A DNA stretch of 64,000 nucleotides, taken from positions 26,959 to 90,958 of the forward strand of contig NZ_FWXU01000025.1 in the NCBI RefSeq assembly GCF_900176345.1, read 5' to 3'. The notes under the pieces are model-generated. The model was not told where the DNA came from. It saw nothing but the letters and a program-made list of their open reading frames with translations, and searched no databases. Positions 42,678-51,690 of the stretch are shown here, in pieces (within the stretch, counting starts at the first letter, position 1; the number at the start of each line of letters is the position of its first letter). The position numbers were made by a program, and so were the translations under genes. The DNA comes from Rhizobium sp. RU36D (GTDB lineage: Bacteria > Pseudomonadota > Alphaproteobacteria > Rhizobiales > Rhizobiaceae).

Positions 42678-44519
42678 TCACGCCGCGCGCGAGCGGGGGG
42701 CGGCGCTGCCGTAGTAGCCGCGTGCGGCCTGAGCGTCGCCCGGCAGGCGGAATTGGCCGAGCAGCTGCATCAGTTCGGCTGCTTCGCTGGCCAGGCTATG
42801 GGCGGTTGCCGTGGCCTGCTCGACCATGGCGGCGTTCTGCTGCGTGCCCTGGTCCATGCTGTTGACGGCGTTGTTGATCTCCTGCAGGCCGAGCGACTGT
42901 TCGCGATAGGCTTCGGCGATCGCCTGGACGTGGTCGCTGATATGGGCCACCTGGGAGACGATCGCTTCCAGCGCCTTGCCTGTTTTGTCGACCAGGCTCA
43001 CACCGGCCTCGACCTGGGCGCTCGATGTGGTGATCAGGGCCTTGATCTCCTTGGCTGCATTAGCCGAACGCTGAGCCAGTTCGCGCACTTCCTGGGCGAC
43101 GACGGCAAAGCCCTTGCCGGCTTCACCGGCGCGAGCCGCTTCAACACCGGCATTCAGTGCCAGCAAGTTGGTCTGGAAGGCGATATCGTCGATGACGCCG
43201 ATGATGTTGGAGATTTCGACCGAGGAGCCTTCGATCTGCCGCATGGCTTCCACTGCGGAGTGAACGACCGCACCCGAGCCCTTGGCGTCAGCGCCGGTGG
43301 CGACAACCAGGCGGCGTGCCTCGTCGGCGCGCTTGGCGGCGTCGCGAACCGTGGTGGTGATTTCCTCAAGCGCGGCAGCCGTTTCCTCCACTGACGCGGC
43401 CTGCTGTTCGGTGCGCTTGGCGAGGTCATCGCTTGCCGACCGGATCTCGTTGGAACCGGAGCTGATGGCCGAAGCGTTGTTGCCAACCACGCGCATGGCT
43501 TCAGAGAGCTTCTGGACGGAGTGGTTGAAGTCGTTGCGCAGCGAATCGAGATTGGCAACGAAGGGCTTTTCGATGCGGTAGGATAGATCGCCCGCTGCCA
43601 GCGCCTGCAGACCACCGGCCAGACCGGTGACCACCTGCTGCAACTGGGCGGCTTCTTCGGCGCGACGGGCCTCTTCGGCCGCAACCTCAGCCTCGCGCTG
43701 CTCGCGGCTGCTTTCGGTGGCAGATGCCAGGCGAACGCGCTCGACTTCGTTGTTGCGGAAGATCTCAACCGTCTGGGCCATGGTGCCGATCTCATCGTGG
43801 CGCTCCAGGCCTTCCACCGGGGTCCGGGCTTCGCCCTTGGCCAGCGACTGCATGCGCTGGCGCAGACGCTCCATCGGCTTGGTGATGCCGGCGCTGGCGA
43901 CGAAGAAGGCCAGTGCGGTGACCGCGATGATCGCGGCGACGAGCATGATCAGGCTGCTTTGAATATTCGAGGAGGTCTGGTCTGACAGGGCCTGACCGCC
44001 TTCGGTGATCATCGCCATCATCGCCGTGTTGTTGGCGCCTGACTTGGACGAGATGTCGCCGGAGAGCGTATCCATGCGCTTGGCCACCTCAAGGGCTTCC
44101 GCGTCCTTGCCGGCCTTCTTGAGGGTGACGATCTCTTCGTAAATCGCCTTGAACTTCTCCATGCTGGCGATGATTTCCGCCGCGGCCGGCTTGCGCGAGG
44201 GTACCATGTTGCCGATGGCGACCATCTTTTCCATGGCGCCGGCATAGTTGCGCACGAAGGTGGCGCTCAGCGTCTCGAATTCGGGCGAGGCCGCATCCAG
44301 CACGGCGACGCGGGAGATGGCGTTGATGCCCGTCCACATACCGGCAGACGAGCGGGCGCCGAGAATGGCCGCCTGGGTCTCGTTCTGGATGAAGCTGGCA
44401 TAGGCCGAATTGACCTGATGGAAACGATAGGCCAGGAGCGACATGCCGCACAGGGAAATGAACCCCAGCAGCATGATCATGGACAATATCTTGGCCTTGA
44501 TGGAAAAGCGGCTCAACAT
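42678..44519 (-). CDS. Methyl-accepting chemotaxis protein
   Basis: 613 residues. The first membrane segment is ILSMIMLLGFISLCGMSLLA. A periplasmic helical domain of ~155 residues has no Cache signature and looks like a four-helix bundle. The second membrane segment is SSLIMLVAAIIAVTALAFFV. A HAMP domain starts at ITKPMERLRQRM. The signalling hairpin is DIAFQTNLLALNAGVEAARA and EAGKGFAVVAQEVRELAQRS. It reports ligands to CheA/CheW encoded elsewhere. The C-terminus lacks the CheR-binding pentapeptide. Confidence 0.93.
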   Translation of the reverse strand: MLSRFSIKAKILSMIMLLGFISLCGMSLLAYRFHQVNSAYASFIQNETQAAILGARSSAGMWTGINAISRVAVLDAASPEFETLSATFVRNYAGAMEKMVAIGNMVPSRKPAAAEIIASMEKFKAIYEEIVTLKKAGKDAEALEVAKRMDTLSGDISSKSGANNTAMMAMITEGGQALSDQTSSNIQSSLIMLVAAIIAVTALAFFVASAGITKPMERLRQRMQSLAKGEARTPVEGLERHDEIGTMAQTVEIFRNNEVERVRLASATESSREQREAEVAAEEARRAEEAAQLQQVVTGLAGGLQALAAGDLSYRIEKPFVANLDSLRNDFNHSVQKLSEAMRVVGNNASAISSGSNEIRSASDDLAKRTEQQAASVEETAAALEEITTTVRDAAKRADEARRLVVATGADAKGSGAVVHSAVEAMRQIEGSSVEISNIIGVIDDIAFQTNLLALNAGVEAARAGEAGKGFAVVAQEVRELAQRSANAAKEIKALITTSSAQVEAGVSLVDKTGKALEAIVSQVAHISDHVQAIAEAYREQSLGLQEINNAVNSMDQGTQQNAAMVEQATATAHSLASEAAELMQLLGQFRLPGDAQAARGYYGSAAPRSRAA

Positions 44520-44779
44520 GGAAAAACTTTCTTGGAGAAGAACGCGAAGCGCCGATGGAACAACGGTTCTGGCGGGATGTCAGAAACAGGGCAAGGCGAC
44601 AGCGTCATGCAGCGCCGGAAGAAACCGGCGGCCTTTCAAACAAGAAACTATGACGTTTTGAGTTAATTGAGCGTATAAATAATCACATTTTATTTGAATA
44701 CTCGCAGACACTGCCGGCGGGCGGCTCGCGTCGCTTGGCGCAGGCTGTGACCTTCCCGAGGCAATCTTCGAAGACGGTG

Positions 44780-45850
44780 CTACTTCACCTGCTGCCGCTC
44801 TTTCAGCAGCGTCGCATAGTCATCGATCGCCTTGCGGCGCTCCGGCGTTCCCGGATGGGTGGAGAACATCGAGGTCTCGCTCTTGTCGCCCAGCTTTTTC
44901 TCCAGCACCGCGAAGAAGCGACCGACCGCGGTCGGATCGTAACCGGCCTTGGACATCAGTTCCACCGAGGCCCTATCGGCCTCGCTTTCGGCATCGCGGG
45001 AATAGGACAGCGACACGAGGGCCGCGCCGTTGGTCAGGATGTCCTCGCCGGCCGAGCCGATATCGCCCGCGATCAGCATGATGAGAGCGGCCGTTCCCGC
45101 CGCCCGATAGAGCTGCCGCAGCGAATGGTCGTGGTCCACGTGGCCGATCTCATGGGCCAGCACGCCGAGCAGCATCTCGGTGTCCCCATCAGCCATCTCG
45201 ATCAGTTCGTCGGTGATCACAAGGGTGCCGTCTGGCAGGGCAAAGGCATTGGGACCGATGAAGCCGCCGCTGCGGAAATTCAGCGTATAGCCGAACGGCC
45301 CGCGCTCGGCATTGGCGGCCAATTCCTGAAACTTCGTCTTCAGTTCCCTCTGTTTGTCTTCAGGCAGCTTGCTGGGCGAAAACACCGCCTGATCCATGGA
45401 GGAGAGCGTGCCGGACGCCATCATCTCGGTGGCGACAGGCGGCGTTACCCAGATCGCGACCTCGACCAGCGCCGGCACCGCATAGCGGTAGATAAGCCCT
45501 GCCAGCAGGAAGACCGCAAGTGCGAAGCCGATGAGACGGGGATGAAATTTCTCCAGCCCATGGATAACGCCCATCCGGTTGGCGCGGTGACCCTTGAGAT
45601 AGGCGTCCACGGCATCGTTATCAGGCGTTTCGAACATCGAGCCATCGGCAAAGCTGATGCGCCTGGGAATACGCCCGACGCGATCGGAAACCTCGATCTG
45701 CGCTAGATCTCCCGCCACCGCCGGTTCCGGCTGGTCGCCAAGCATGACGGAGAGACGGCGGCCCGACGCGACCAGGGTGGCCGGCAGGCTTCGGCTGGAG
45801 CCTGGGGGGTGCCAGTGACCTGTCGCGATGGAGCCGTCCTCAGAAGCCAA
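44780..45850 (-). CDS. M48-family zinc metallopeptidase
   Basis: 356 residues from a TTG at 45850, which has GAAGG 8 bases upstream and overlaps the end of the previous gene by 11 bases; there is no good ATG. The N-terminal ~110 residues are soluble, a membrane segment is FALAVFLLAGLIYRYAVPAL, and the catalytic site is LLGVLAHEIGHVDHDHS with Glu ligand in DAESEADRASVELM. MFSTHPGTPERRKAID is conserved in the family. It probably acts in envelope quality control. The overlap with the YjgN gene implies a shared role. Confidence 0.88.
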   Translation of the reverse strand: MASEDGSIATGHWHPPGSSRSLPATLVASGRRLSVMLGDQPEPAVAGDLAQIEVSDRVGRIPRRISFADGSMFETPDNDAVDAYLKGHRANRMGVIHGLEKFHPRLIGFALAVFLLAGLIYRYAVPALVEVAIWVTPPVATEMMASGTLSSMDQAVFSPSKLPEDKQRELKTKFQELAANAERGPFGYTLNFRSGGFIGPNAFALPDGTLVITDELIEMADGDTEMLLGVLAHEIGHVDHDHSLRQLYRAAGTAALIMLIAGDIGSAGEDILTNGAALVSLSYSRDAESEADRASVELMSKAGYDPTAVGRFFAVLEKKLGDKSETSMFSTHPGTPERRKAIDDYATLLKERQQVK

Positions 45851-46916
45851 AGTCGAAGCCTTCCATATCAAGATATTCGGCGGTCGCCGCCGCGCCGCTC
45901 GCCTGCATCGATGCGACGATCTCGCCCATATCGCCCTGGATTGTGATGCCAGCATGTTCGACCTTGTAGCGATGCTCGCGCACCGCCGCCCAGGGGCGCA
46001 TCAGGCCAAGCGTCAGGATTGTCACCACGAGGTTGGACAGCACGATCCAGAAATAGCGCATCCGCCCCATGTCGGAATAGAGCTGGTGGCGTCCGTCCAG
46101 GAGCGTTGCACACATGACCACGTTGCGCACGCCGATCTTGTAGAAGATCGAGATGACGGCATAGACGATGAAACCGAGGATCAGGAAGCCGTAGATGCCG
46201 GTTATCATCAAGGCAACCAAGACCTCTTCACCGGGATCCTCGGGCATTCCCTGCGCGCTGGCGACATAGATGAACACTCCGACAATGCCGACGATGACGG
46301 CACCCACCACGGCCATCAAGGCCGGCAGGATCCAGACCGCATAGATGCGGCCAACGGCGATATCGAGACTGAAGGCACGGTCGCCATAGCGCAGGTTGTT
46401 GAACACGTAGCGATAGAGCCAGCGGCTGGCGAAGGGCGCCAGGATGCCGAAGCTGATGAAGGCCACCAATCCGCCGAGGATGACAGCAACGAAAGCGCCC
46501 CAGGGTTTGCCGACGAAATCGAAGCGAATATTGCGATAGCTGGTGACGCGCGCCGAAAACCGCAGGCCCCGCGAGATCAGCCAGGGCAGCACGGCGAGGA
46601 TGATGAGCGGGAAGACGAAGGCCAGCGGCGGAACGATGGATGTCAGGATGTTGACCGCGAAGAACAGGCCGAACACGATGACGCGGCCGATGAAGATCTG
46701 CTTGCCCTTGGCGTGGTAGTCGAAAGAGTGTTCGGCGACAAAGGTATTGCCGTAGAAATAGCGATTGCGCCGCACCTTGGCCCAGGCCGAATAGATGCCG
46801 ACCGTCACGATGGTCAGCAGCACGTTGACGATCCAGATCCCGAAATATTCCTTGGCGTTGCCGCGAAATTCACCGCGGAACAAACGATCCCCACGCTCCG
46901 AAACATCCTGTTGCAT
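45840..46916 (-). CDS. YjgN-family membrane protein (DUF898)
   Basis: 358 residues with about seven membrane segments, for example IWIVNVLLTIVTVGIYSAWA, GLFFAVNILTSIVPPLAFVF and FLILGFIVYAVISIFY. The repeat-like motifs GIYSAWAKVRRNRYFYGN and TLGLMRPWAAVREHRY are typical of DUF898. Its function is unknown. It overlaps the M48 peptidase gene, a pairing known from other proteobacteria, so the peptidase may process or partner this protein. Confidence 0.88.
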   Translation of the reverse strand: MQQDVSERGDRLFRGEFRGNAKEYFGIWIVNVLLTIVTVGIYSAWAKVRRNRYFYGNTFVAEHSFDYHAKGKQIFIGRVIVFGLFFAVNILTSIVPPLAFVFPLIILAVLPWLISRGLRFSARVTSYRNIRFDFVGKPWGAFVAVILGGLVAFISFGILAPFASRWLYRYVFNNLRYGDRAFSLDIAVGRIYAVWILPALMAVVGAVIVGIVGVFIYVASAQGMPEDPGEEVLVALMITGIYGFLILGFIVYAVISIFYKIGVRNVVMCATLLDGRHQLYSDMGRMRYFWIVLSNLVVTILTLGLMRPWAAVREHRYKVEHAGITIQGDMGEIVASMQASGAAATAEYLDMEGFDFGF

Positions 46917-47034
46917 ACACTATCCCTCACGAAATCAAATCTGCGCGTCGCTTTTCCCCCTGGGCGCAGAGACATAGTGATCACGAGACCGTGACCCGCT
47001 CAAGTATCTTTGCAGATTTCCCGTGAATAAGGTT

Positions 47035-47427
47035 TCAGGTCTCGCGGATTTCGACGCACCACCATTTCGGCCTGCCGCCTTTATAGGAGTGATAGGTTGG
47101 CCTCAGATCTGCAGCGCTATTTTTGTCAAAGCAGCCCAAGAGCAGCGCAATGGTCGGCTGGTCGTCCAGGGCCCCGAGCGAGGAGCCGCAAGTGCCGCAG
47201 AACGCCCGCGACGAGATATCGGAGGAGCGCCAGGTTGACGGGGTGCCCGCCGGCCCAACCCATCGGACGGCATCCCTAGGGAATTCGACCCAGGGCGCCG
47301 TCAGGCTGCCCGTGTGGCGTTGGCACATCTTGCAGGAACAGGTGTGCGGACGCGCAGCCGGCGCATCGGCCTCGAAGCGAATGGCGCCACAAAGGCAGCC
47401 ACCCGTATGGATTTTGCGCTTCGCCAT
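47035..47427 (-). CDS. GFA-family zinc-binding protein
   Basis: 130 residues. Zn ligands are GGCLCGAIRF, CSCKMCQRHTGS and FCGTCGSSL. The family is named for glutathione-dependent formaldehyde-activating enzyme, but most members have no proven activity. A second GFA protein is encoded at 51691-52110. Formaldehyde is a product of the betaine demethylases in this window, yet there is no direct gene link. Confidence 0.85.
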   Translation of the reverse strand: MAKRKIHTGGCLCGAIRFEADAPAARPHTCSCKMCQRHTGSLTAPWVEFPRDAVRWVGPAGTPSTWRSSDISSRAFCGTCGSSLGALDDQPTIALLLGCFDKNSAADLRPTYHSYKGGRPKWWCVEIRET

Positions 47428-47481
47428 GTTCGCCCCTCCCCAGGATCGAACCTAGCAGAGCGTGAACGTTAGACAAGACAA

Positions 47482-47510
47482 CGCCACCCTGCCTTGTCGA
47501 CAGGGTGGCG
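47482..47510 (-). terminator. Terminator-like hairpin after mmsA
   Basis: CGCCACCCTG (47482-47491) and CAGGGTGGCG (47501-47510) form a perfect 10-bp stem with a 9-base loop, 28 bases beyond the mmsA stop on the minus strand. T content after the stem is modest. Confidence 0.75.
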
Positions 47511-47538
47511 CCAATATCTGCGTCTGAACCTTGGTCGA

Positions 47539-49035
47539 TCACTTCATCGTCGGGATGACGAATTCGGCGCCGTCCTTGATGCCCGAGGGCCAGCGGCTGG
47601 TGACCGTCTTGGTGCGGGTCCAGAACTTGATCGAATCGGGACCATGCTGATTGAGATCGCCGAAGGACGAAGCCTTCCAGCCACCGAAGGAGTGGTAGGC
47701 GAGCGGAACCGGGATCGGCACGTTGACGCCGACCATGCCGATATTGATGCGGCTGGTGAAATCGCGGGCCGCATCGCCATCGCGGGTATAGATCGCGACG
47801 CCATTGCCGTATTCATGCTTCATCGGCAGGGCGAGCGCATCCTCGTAGTTCTTGGCACGCACGACCGAGAGAACCGGTCCGAAGATCTCGGTCTTGTAGA
47901 TGTCCATGTCGGGCGTGACATTGTCGAACAGGCAGCCGCCGACGAAATAGCCGTCCTCATAGCCCTGGAGCTTGAAGTTGCGGCCATCGACCACGAGCTT
48001 GGCGCCTTCCTCGACACCGCGATCGATCAGGCCGAGAATGCGGGTCTTGGCTTCCTTGGTGACGACGGGGCCGAGATCGGCCTTCTCGTCATTATAGGGG
48101 CCGATGCGCAGACCCTCGACCATGGGCGTCAGCTTCTCGATCAGACGGTTGGCGGTCTCCTCGCCGACCGGGACGGCAACCGAGATCGCCATGCAGCGCT
48201 CGCCGGCCGAGCCGTAGCCAGCGCCGATCAGGGCCTGGGCGGCCTGGTCGAGATCGGCATCAGGCATGATGATCATGTGGTTCTTGGCACCGCCGAAGCA
48301 CTGGGCGCGCTTGCCGTTCATCGCCGCCGTGCCATAGACATAGCGCGCGATCGGGGTCGAGCCGACGAAGGAAACAGCGCCGATATCGGGATGCGTCAGG
48401 ATCGAATCGACAGCGCCCTTGTCGCCGTTGACGACGTTGAGGATGCCCGCCGGCAGGCCGGCCTCGATCATCAGTTCGGCAAGCCGGATCGGCAGGGACG
48501 GATCGCGCTCGGACGGCTTCAGGATGAAGGCGTTGCCGCAGGCGATCGCCGGGGCAAACATCCACATCGGGATCATGCCCGGAAAGTTGAACGGCGTGAT
48601 GCCGGCGCCGATGCCGACGGGCTGGCGGATCGAATACATGTCGATATTGGGGCCGGCGCCTTCGGTGAATTCGCTCTTGGAGAGGTGCGGAATGCCGATG
48701 ACGAATTCGCAGACTTCAAGCCCGCGGATGATATCGCCCTTGGAATCCTCAATGGTCTTGCCATGCTCCCTGGAGAGCATTTCAGCGAGTTCCGCCATGT
48801 TGTCGTTCAAGAGCTGCACGAACTTCATGAAGACGCGGGCGCGGCGCTGCGGATTGGTCGCCGCCCAGGCCGGCTGCGCGGCCTTGGCGTTCTGCACGGC
48901 GGCGTCGAGTTCCGCAGCACTTGCCACAGCAACCGTCGCCTGGACTTCGCCCGTCGCGGGATTATAGACATTGGCGGTGCGCCCGCTGGTGCCGGCGACC
49001 TGCTTGCCGCCGATGAAATGGCCGATTTCACGCAT
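47539..49035 (-). CDS. mmsA: CoA-acylating methylmalonate-semialdehyde dehydrogenase
   Basis: 498 residues. The NAD site is in FNFPGMIPMWMFAPAIACGN and FVGSTPIARYVYG. The catalytic Cys 281 is in GSAGERCMAIS, and EIFGPVLSVVRA follows. The enzyme turns methylmalonate semialdehyde from valine into propionyl-CoA, and malonate semialdehyde from inositol or beta-alanine into acetyl-CoA. The propionyl-CoA would feed PccAB and the mutase encoded ~5-14 kb away. It has its own terminator, and its upstream region shares a motif with that of the LysR gene at 50778. Confidence 0.93.
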   Translation of the reverse strand: MREIGHFIGGKQVAGTSGRTANVYNPATGEVQATVAVASAAELDAAVQNAKAAQPAWAATNPQRRARVFMKFVQLLNDNMAELAEMLSREHGKTIEDSKGDIIRGLEVCEFVIGIPHLSKSEFTEGAGPNIDMYSIRQPVGIGAGITPFNFPGMIPMWMFAPAIACGNAFILKPSERDPSLPIRLAELMIEAGLPAGILNVVNGDKGAVDSILTHPDIGAVSFVGSTPIARYVYGTAAMNGKRAQCFGGAKNHMIIMPDADLDQAAQALIGAGYGSAGERCMAISVAVPVGEETANRLIEKLTPMVEGLRIGPYNDEKADLGPVVTKEAKTRILGLIDRGVEEGAKLVVDGRNFKLQGYEDGYFVGGCLFDNVTPDMDIYKTEIFGPVLSVVRAKNYEDALALPMKHEYGNGVAIYTRDGDAARDFTSRINIGMVGVNVPIPVPLAYHSFGGWKASSFGDLNQHGPDSIKFWTRTKTVTSRWPSGIKDGAEFVIPTMK

Positions 49036-49117
49036 GGATGTGCCTCCTCAGATTTTGATTGGTGGAGGCACAATCCCACCACGGCGGCGACAAAGCAATG
49101 TCGCGGGATTGGCAACC

Positions 49118-49136
49118 GTTGTGCAGAAATCGAACA
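49118..49136. promoter_or_regulatory. Candidate LysR site upstream of mmsA
   Basis: GTTGTGCAGAAATCGAACA matches the motif upstream of the LysR gene at 50696-50715 in 14 of the first 17 bases. It includes T49122-N11-A49134. It lies about 83 bases before the mmsA start. Confidence 0.6.
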
Positions 49137-49161
49137 ACGATTGCCGTTTGTCGAACCTTTG

Positions 49162-50094
49162 CTACGCGCGAGCGCACAATCTTGGCTCGCCCTCGGCTTC
49201 AGCGTGGATCAGCGAAAAATGCGCTCCGCTGGCGGCTCGGACACCAGAACCGCTGGCCAGCGTGGCATTGTGCATGACGCTAGCCGCATCTCCTGCCGCA
49301 AACACGCCCGGGCGGCTTGTCTGCGCCATCTGATCGACGCGAATAAATGCGCCTGTCGGGCCATCCTCCAGCTCCAAACCGAGATCGCCGGCCAGCGTGC
49401 CAAAGAGACTGGTCTTCGGCTGGACAAACAGGCCGACAATGGGCGTCAGGCGACCGTCGGCCAGACGCGCGGCGCTCAGCGCACTCTCCTCCCCTACGAG
49501 CTCAACCACCGCCGTGGTCTCCACCGCAACACCGCGATTGACCAGCCGAGCACGTTCGGCGTCATCCAGATCCATCCCCTCTGTGAGAAACAGGGTGGTC
49601 GGTCCCCAATCCGGCAACAGCAGGGCCTGATGCAGCCCCACCTTGTTCGTCAGAAGAATGCCGAGCGGACCGCCACCCATCTCGAAACCGTGGCAGTAGG
49701 GGCAATGCGCCACCGACTGCCCCCAGCGTTCCGTCAGGCCGGCGACCTCGGGCAGTGAGTCCTTTACGCCTCCCGCAAGGATGAGCCTTGCGCCCGTCAC
49801 CCTATCGCCGGAGGCCAAGGCCACCGAGAAACCCTTGTCCAGCGGCTCTGCCGAAAGCACTTCGTCCTGTCGCAGTTCGAAACCAGGATAGCGTTGCAGC
49901 TGATCAATCCCCGTCTGGCGGATCATGGCCGGCGGCCTGCCGTCTTGCCCAAGAAATCCATGAGATGCGTGGGCAAAGCGGTTACGCGGCTTGGCGGCAT
50001 CGACAACAAGCACGCGCCGACGGCCGCGTACAAGCTGCATGGCTGCGGACAAGCCGGCAAAGCTACCGCCCACGATCACGACGTCAAATTCCAT
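49162..50094 (-). CDS. Thioredoxin reductase-like NAD(P)/FAD oxidoreductase
   Basis: 310 residues. The FAD motif is FDVVIVGGSFAGLSAAMQLV, a redox pair is AHCPYCHGFEMGG, and FAAGDAASVMHNATLASGSG closes the fold. The second GxGxxG is weaker (GGPLGILLTN) and the protein may not be a true TrxB. No thioredoxin is next to it. It is divergent from an Rrf2 gene, with two AACTTA-type dyads between them, so it is probably under that regulator in redox or electrophile stress. Confidence 0.82.
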   Translation of the reverse strand: MEFDVVIVGGSFAGLSAAMQLVRGRRRVLVVDAAKPRNRFAHASHGFLGQDGRPPAMIRQTGIDQLQRYPGFELRQDEVLSAEPLDKGFSVALASGDRVTGARLILAGGVKDSLPEVAGLTERWGQSVAHCPYCHGFEMGGGPLGILLTNKVGLHQALLLPDWGPTTLFLTEGMDLDDAERARLVNRGVAVETTAVVELVGEESALSAARLADGRLTPIVGLFVQPKTSLFGTLAGDLGLELEDGPTGAFIRVDQMAQTSRPGVFAAGDAASVMHNATLASGSGVRAASGAHFSLIHAEAEGEPRLCARA

Positions 50095-50118
50095 GAGATC
50101 ACTCCTTTTATGTCTCGC

Positions 50119-50173
50119 AACTTATTAAGTTACGATATCTGATGAGTCAATCTCATGCAACTTAACTTGTTGC
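50119..50173. promoter_or_regulatory. Two dyads between oxidoreductase and Rrf2 genes
   Basis: AACTTA-T-TAAGTT (50119-50131) is a perfect dyad. GCAAC and GTTGC (50157-50161, 50169-50173) flank CTTAACTT-like bases, so both sites contain AACTTA. They are candidate sites for the Rrf2 protein. Confidence 0.6.
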
Positions 50174-50218
50174 GTGATGACATCAGGGCTATACAGCGGA
50201 AAACAAGGAGTGCCATCG

Positions 50219-50662
50219 ATGCGCGGAGACAGCCGACTGTCGAGAATGCTGCATGTGCTGATCCATCTGGGTCGCCATAGCCCCGTGATGACCTCGGAGG
50301 CGATTGCCGCGATTTTGACTACCAACCCGGTCGTGGTTCGCCGCACCATGGCGGGCCTAAGGGACCGCGGCTATGTGCAATCGGAAAAAGGCCATGGCGG
50401 CGGCTGGAGCCTTGTCGTGCCGCTGGAGCAGATCAGCCTGCTGGATGTCTACGAGGCCTTGGACAGGCCACCGATGTTTTGCCTCGTTCCCTCGGACGAC
50501 CATGCCGAATGTCTCGTGGAAAAGGCCGTCAATGCGGCGCTTGAACAGACCCGGATGGAAGCGGAAGCGCTGATGCTACAGCGCTTCGGCGCGATCAGGC
50601 TGTCGGATATCGCCAGCGACTTCGAGCAGAGGATGTCGGCGCTAGTTCATCCGGGGCATTGA
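50219..50662 (+). CDS. Rrf2-family transcriptional regulator (YwnA/NsrR-like branch)
   Basis: 147 residues from the ATG at 50219 with GGAG eight bases before. The helix-turn-helix is SEAIAAILTTNPVVVRRTMA followed by KGHGGGWSLVVPLEQISLLD. It has only two widely spaced Cys (CLVPSDDHAECL), not the three-Cys cluster motif, so Fe-S binding is doubtful; a thiol or disulfide sensor is an alternative. It is divergent from the TrxB-like oxidoreductase. Confidence 0.82.
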   Translation: MRGDSRLSRMLHVLIHLGRHSPVMTSEAIAAILTTNPVVVRRTMAGLRDRGYVQSEKGHGGGWSLVVPLEQISLLDVYEALDRPPMFCLVPSDDHAECLVEKAVNAALEQTRMEAEALMLQRFGAIRLSDIASDFEQRMSALVHPGH

Positions 50663-50695
50663 TCCTATCGTGAATTGCCGCCATTTTTGCCGCAC

Positions 50696-50715
50696 GTTGT
50701 GCAAATTTCGAAACA
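50696..50715. promoter_or_regulatory. Candidate LysR site upstream of its own gene
   Basis: GTTGTGCAAATTTCGAAACA includes T50700-N11-A50712 and matches the motif upstream of mmsA. It lies about 63 bases before the LysR start. Confidence 0.6.
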
Positions 50716-50777
50716 TGCAATGATAATCGGCCACAAAACCAAAGCCCGAGCGCTCCCATGAAGCAAAGACCCGCGCC

Positions 50778-51659
50778 ATGAACTGGGATGACGTACGCAT
50801 GTTTCTGGCCGTCGCGCGTGCCGGACAGTTTCTCGGCGCGGCGCGGCGGCTTGGGGTGAACCATGCGACGCTGTCGCGGCGGGTGGCGGCGCTGGAGCAG
50901 TCGCTCGGCAGCGCGCTTTTGCGGCGGCATACCAGCGGCTGCGAGCTGACGCCCGAGGGTGAGGTGTTCCTGGCGGCGGCGGAGCGCATGGAAACCGAAA
51001 TGCTGTCGGCCCAGTCGCAGATTGGCCGGATCGATGGCGCCGTGGCCGGCACGGTGCGTATCGGTGCGCCCGATGGCTTTGGCGTGGCCTTCCTGGCGTC
51101 ACGCCTGGGTCGTCTCACCGAGCGATTTCCCGACCTCAAGATCCAGCTCGTGCCCGTGCCCCGCGCCTTCTCGCTGTCGCAACGTGAAGCGGATATCGCG
51201 ATCACCATCGAGCGGCCGGAACAGGGCCGGCTGGTCTCGGCCAAGCTCACCGACTATCGGCTCGGCCTCTACGCCGCGCGGGACTATGCCAAGCGCTTCG
51301 GCCTGCCCGAGACGATCGAGGCGCTGGCCATCCATCGCCGCATCGGCTATGTCGAGGACCTGATCTTCTCGGCCTCACTGAACTATACCGGCGAGGTGAT
51401 GCGGAACTGGGATGCCGGTTTCGAGATCTCCAGCGCGATCGGCCAGACGGAAGCCGTGCGGGCGGGCGGCGGCATCGGCATCCTGCACACCTATATCGCG
51501 CGACAGCACCCCGAACTCATCCGCGTGCTGCCCGACATCTCCATCGCCCGCGCCTACTGGACAACCTATCACGAGAATGCCCGCGCGTTGCTCAGGGTGC
51601 GCACCGTGGTGCAGTTCCTGCAGGAGGTCGTCAGCGAGGAGCGCGCGACGTTTTTGTAA
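50778..51659 (+). CDS. LysR-family regulator, probable mmsA regulator
   Basis: 293 residues. The helix-turn-helix is GQFLGAARRLGVNHATLSRR followed by VAALEQSLGSALLRRHTSG. The effector domain begins TVRIGAPDGFGVAFLASRLG. This branch of LysR is often found next to mmsA in rhizobia, from general memory. Here an oxidoreductase/Rrf2 pair stands between, but both genes keep the same GTTGTGCA-type site upstream. Regulation of mmsA is an inference from that shared site. Confidence 0.88.
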   Translation: MNWDDVRMFLAVARAGQFLGAARRLGVNHATLSRRVAALEQSLGSALLRRHTSGCELTPEGEVFLAAAERMETEMLSAQSQIGRIDGAVAGTVRIGAPDGFGVAFLASRLGRLTERFPDLKIQLVPVPRAFSLSQREADIAITIERPEQGRLVSAKLTDYRLGLYAARDYAKRFGLPETIEALAIHRRIGYVEDLIFSASLNYTGEVMRNWDAGFEISSAIGQTEAVRAGGGIGILHTYIARQHPELIRVLPDISIARAYWTTYHENARALLRVRTVVQFLQEVVSEERATFL

Positions 51660-51690
51660 AGTCGGTGCGGTTTCGTGTGGTTGCGGACGC

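Noticed and set aside
47035..47427. Formaldehyde detoxification linked to betaine demethylation
   Set aside because: Both GFA genes are 20 kb away, in other operons, and the family rarely has that activity. The link is not supported.
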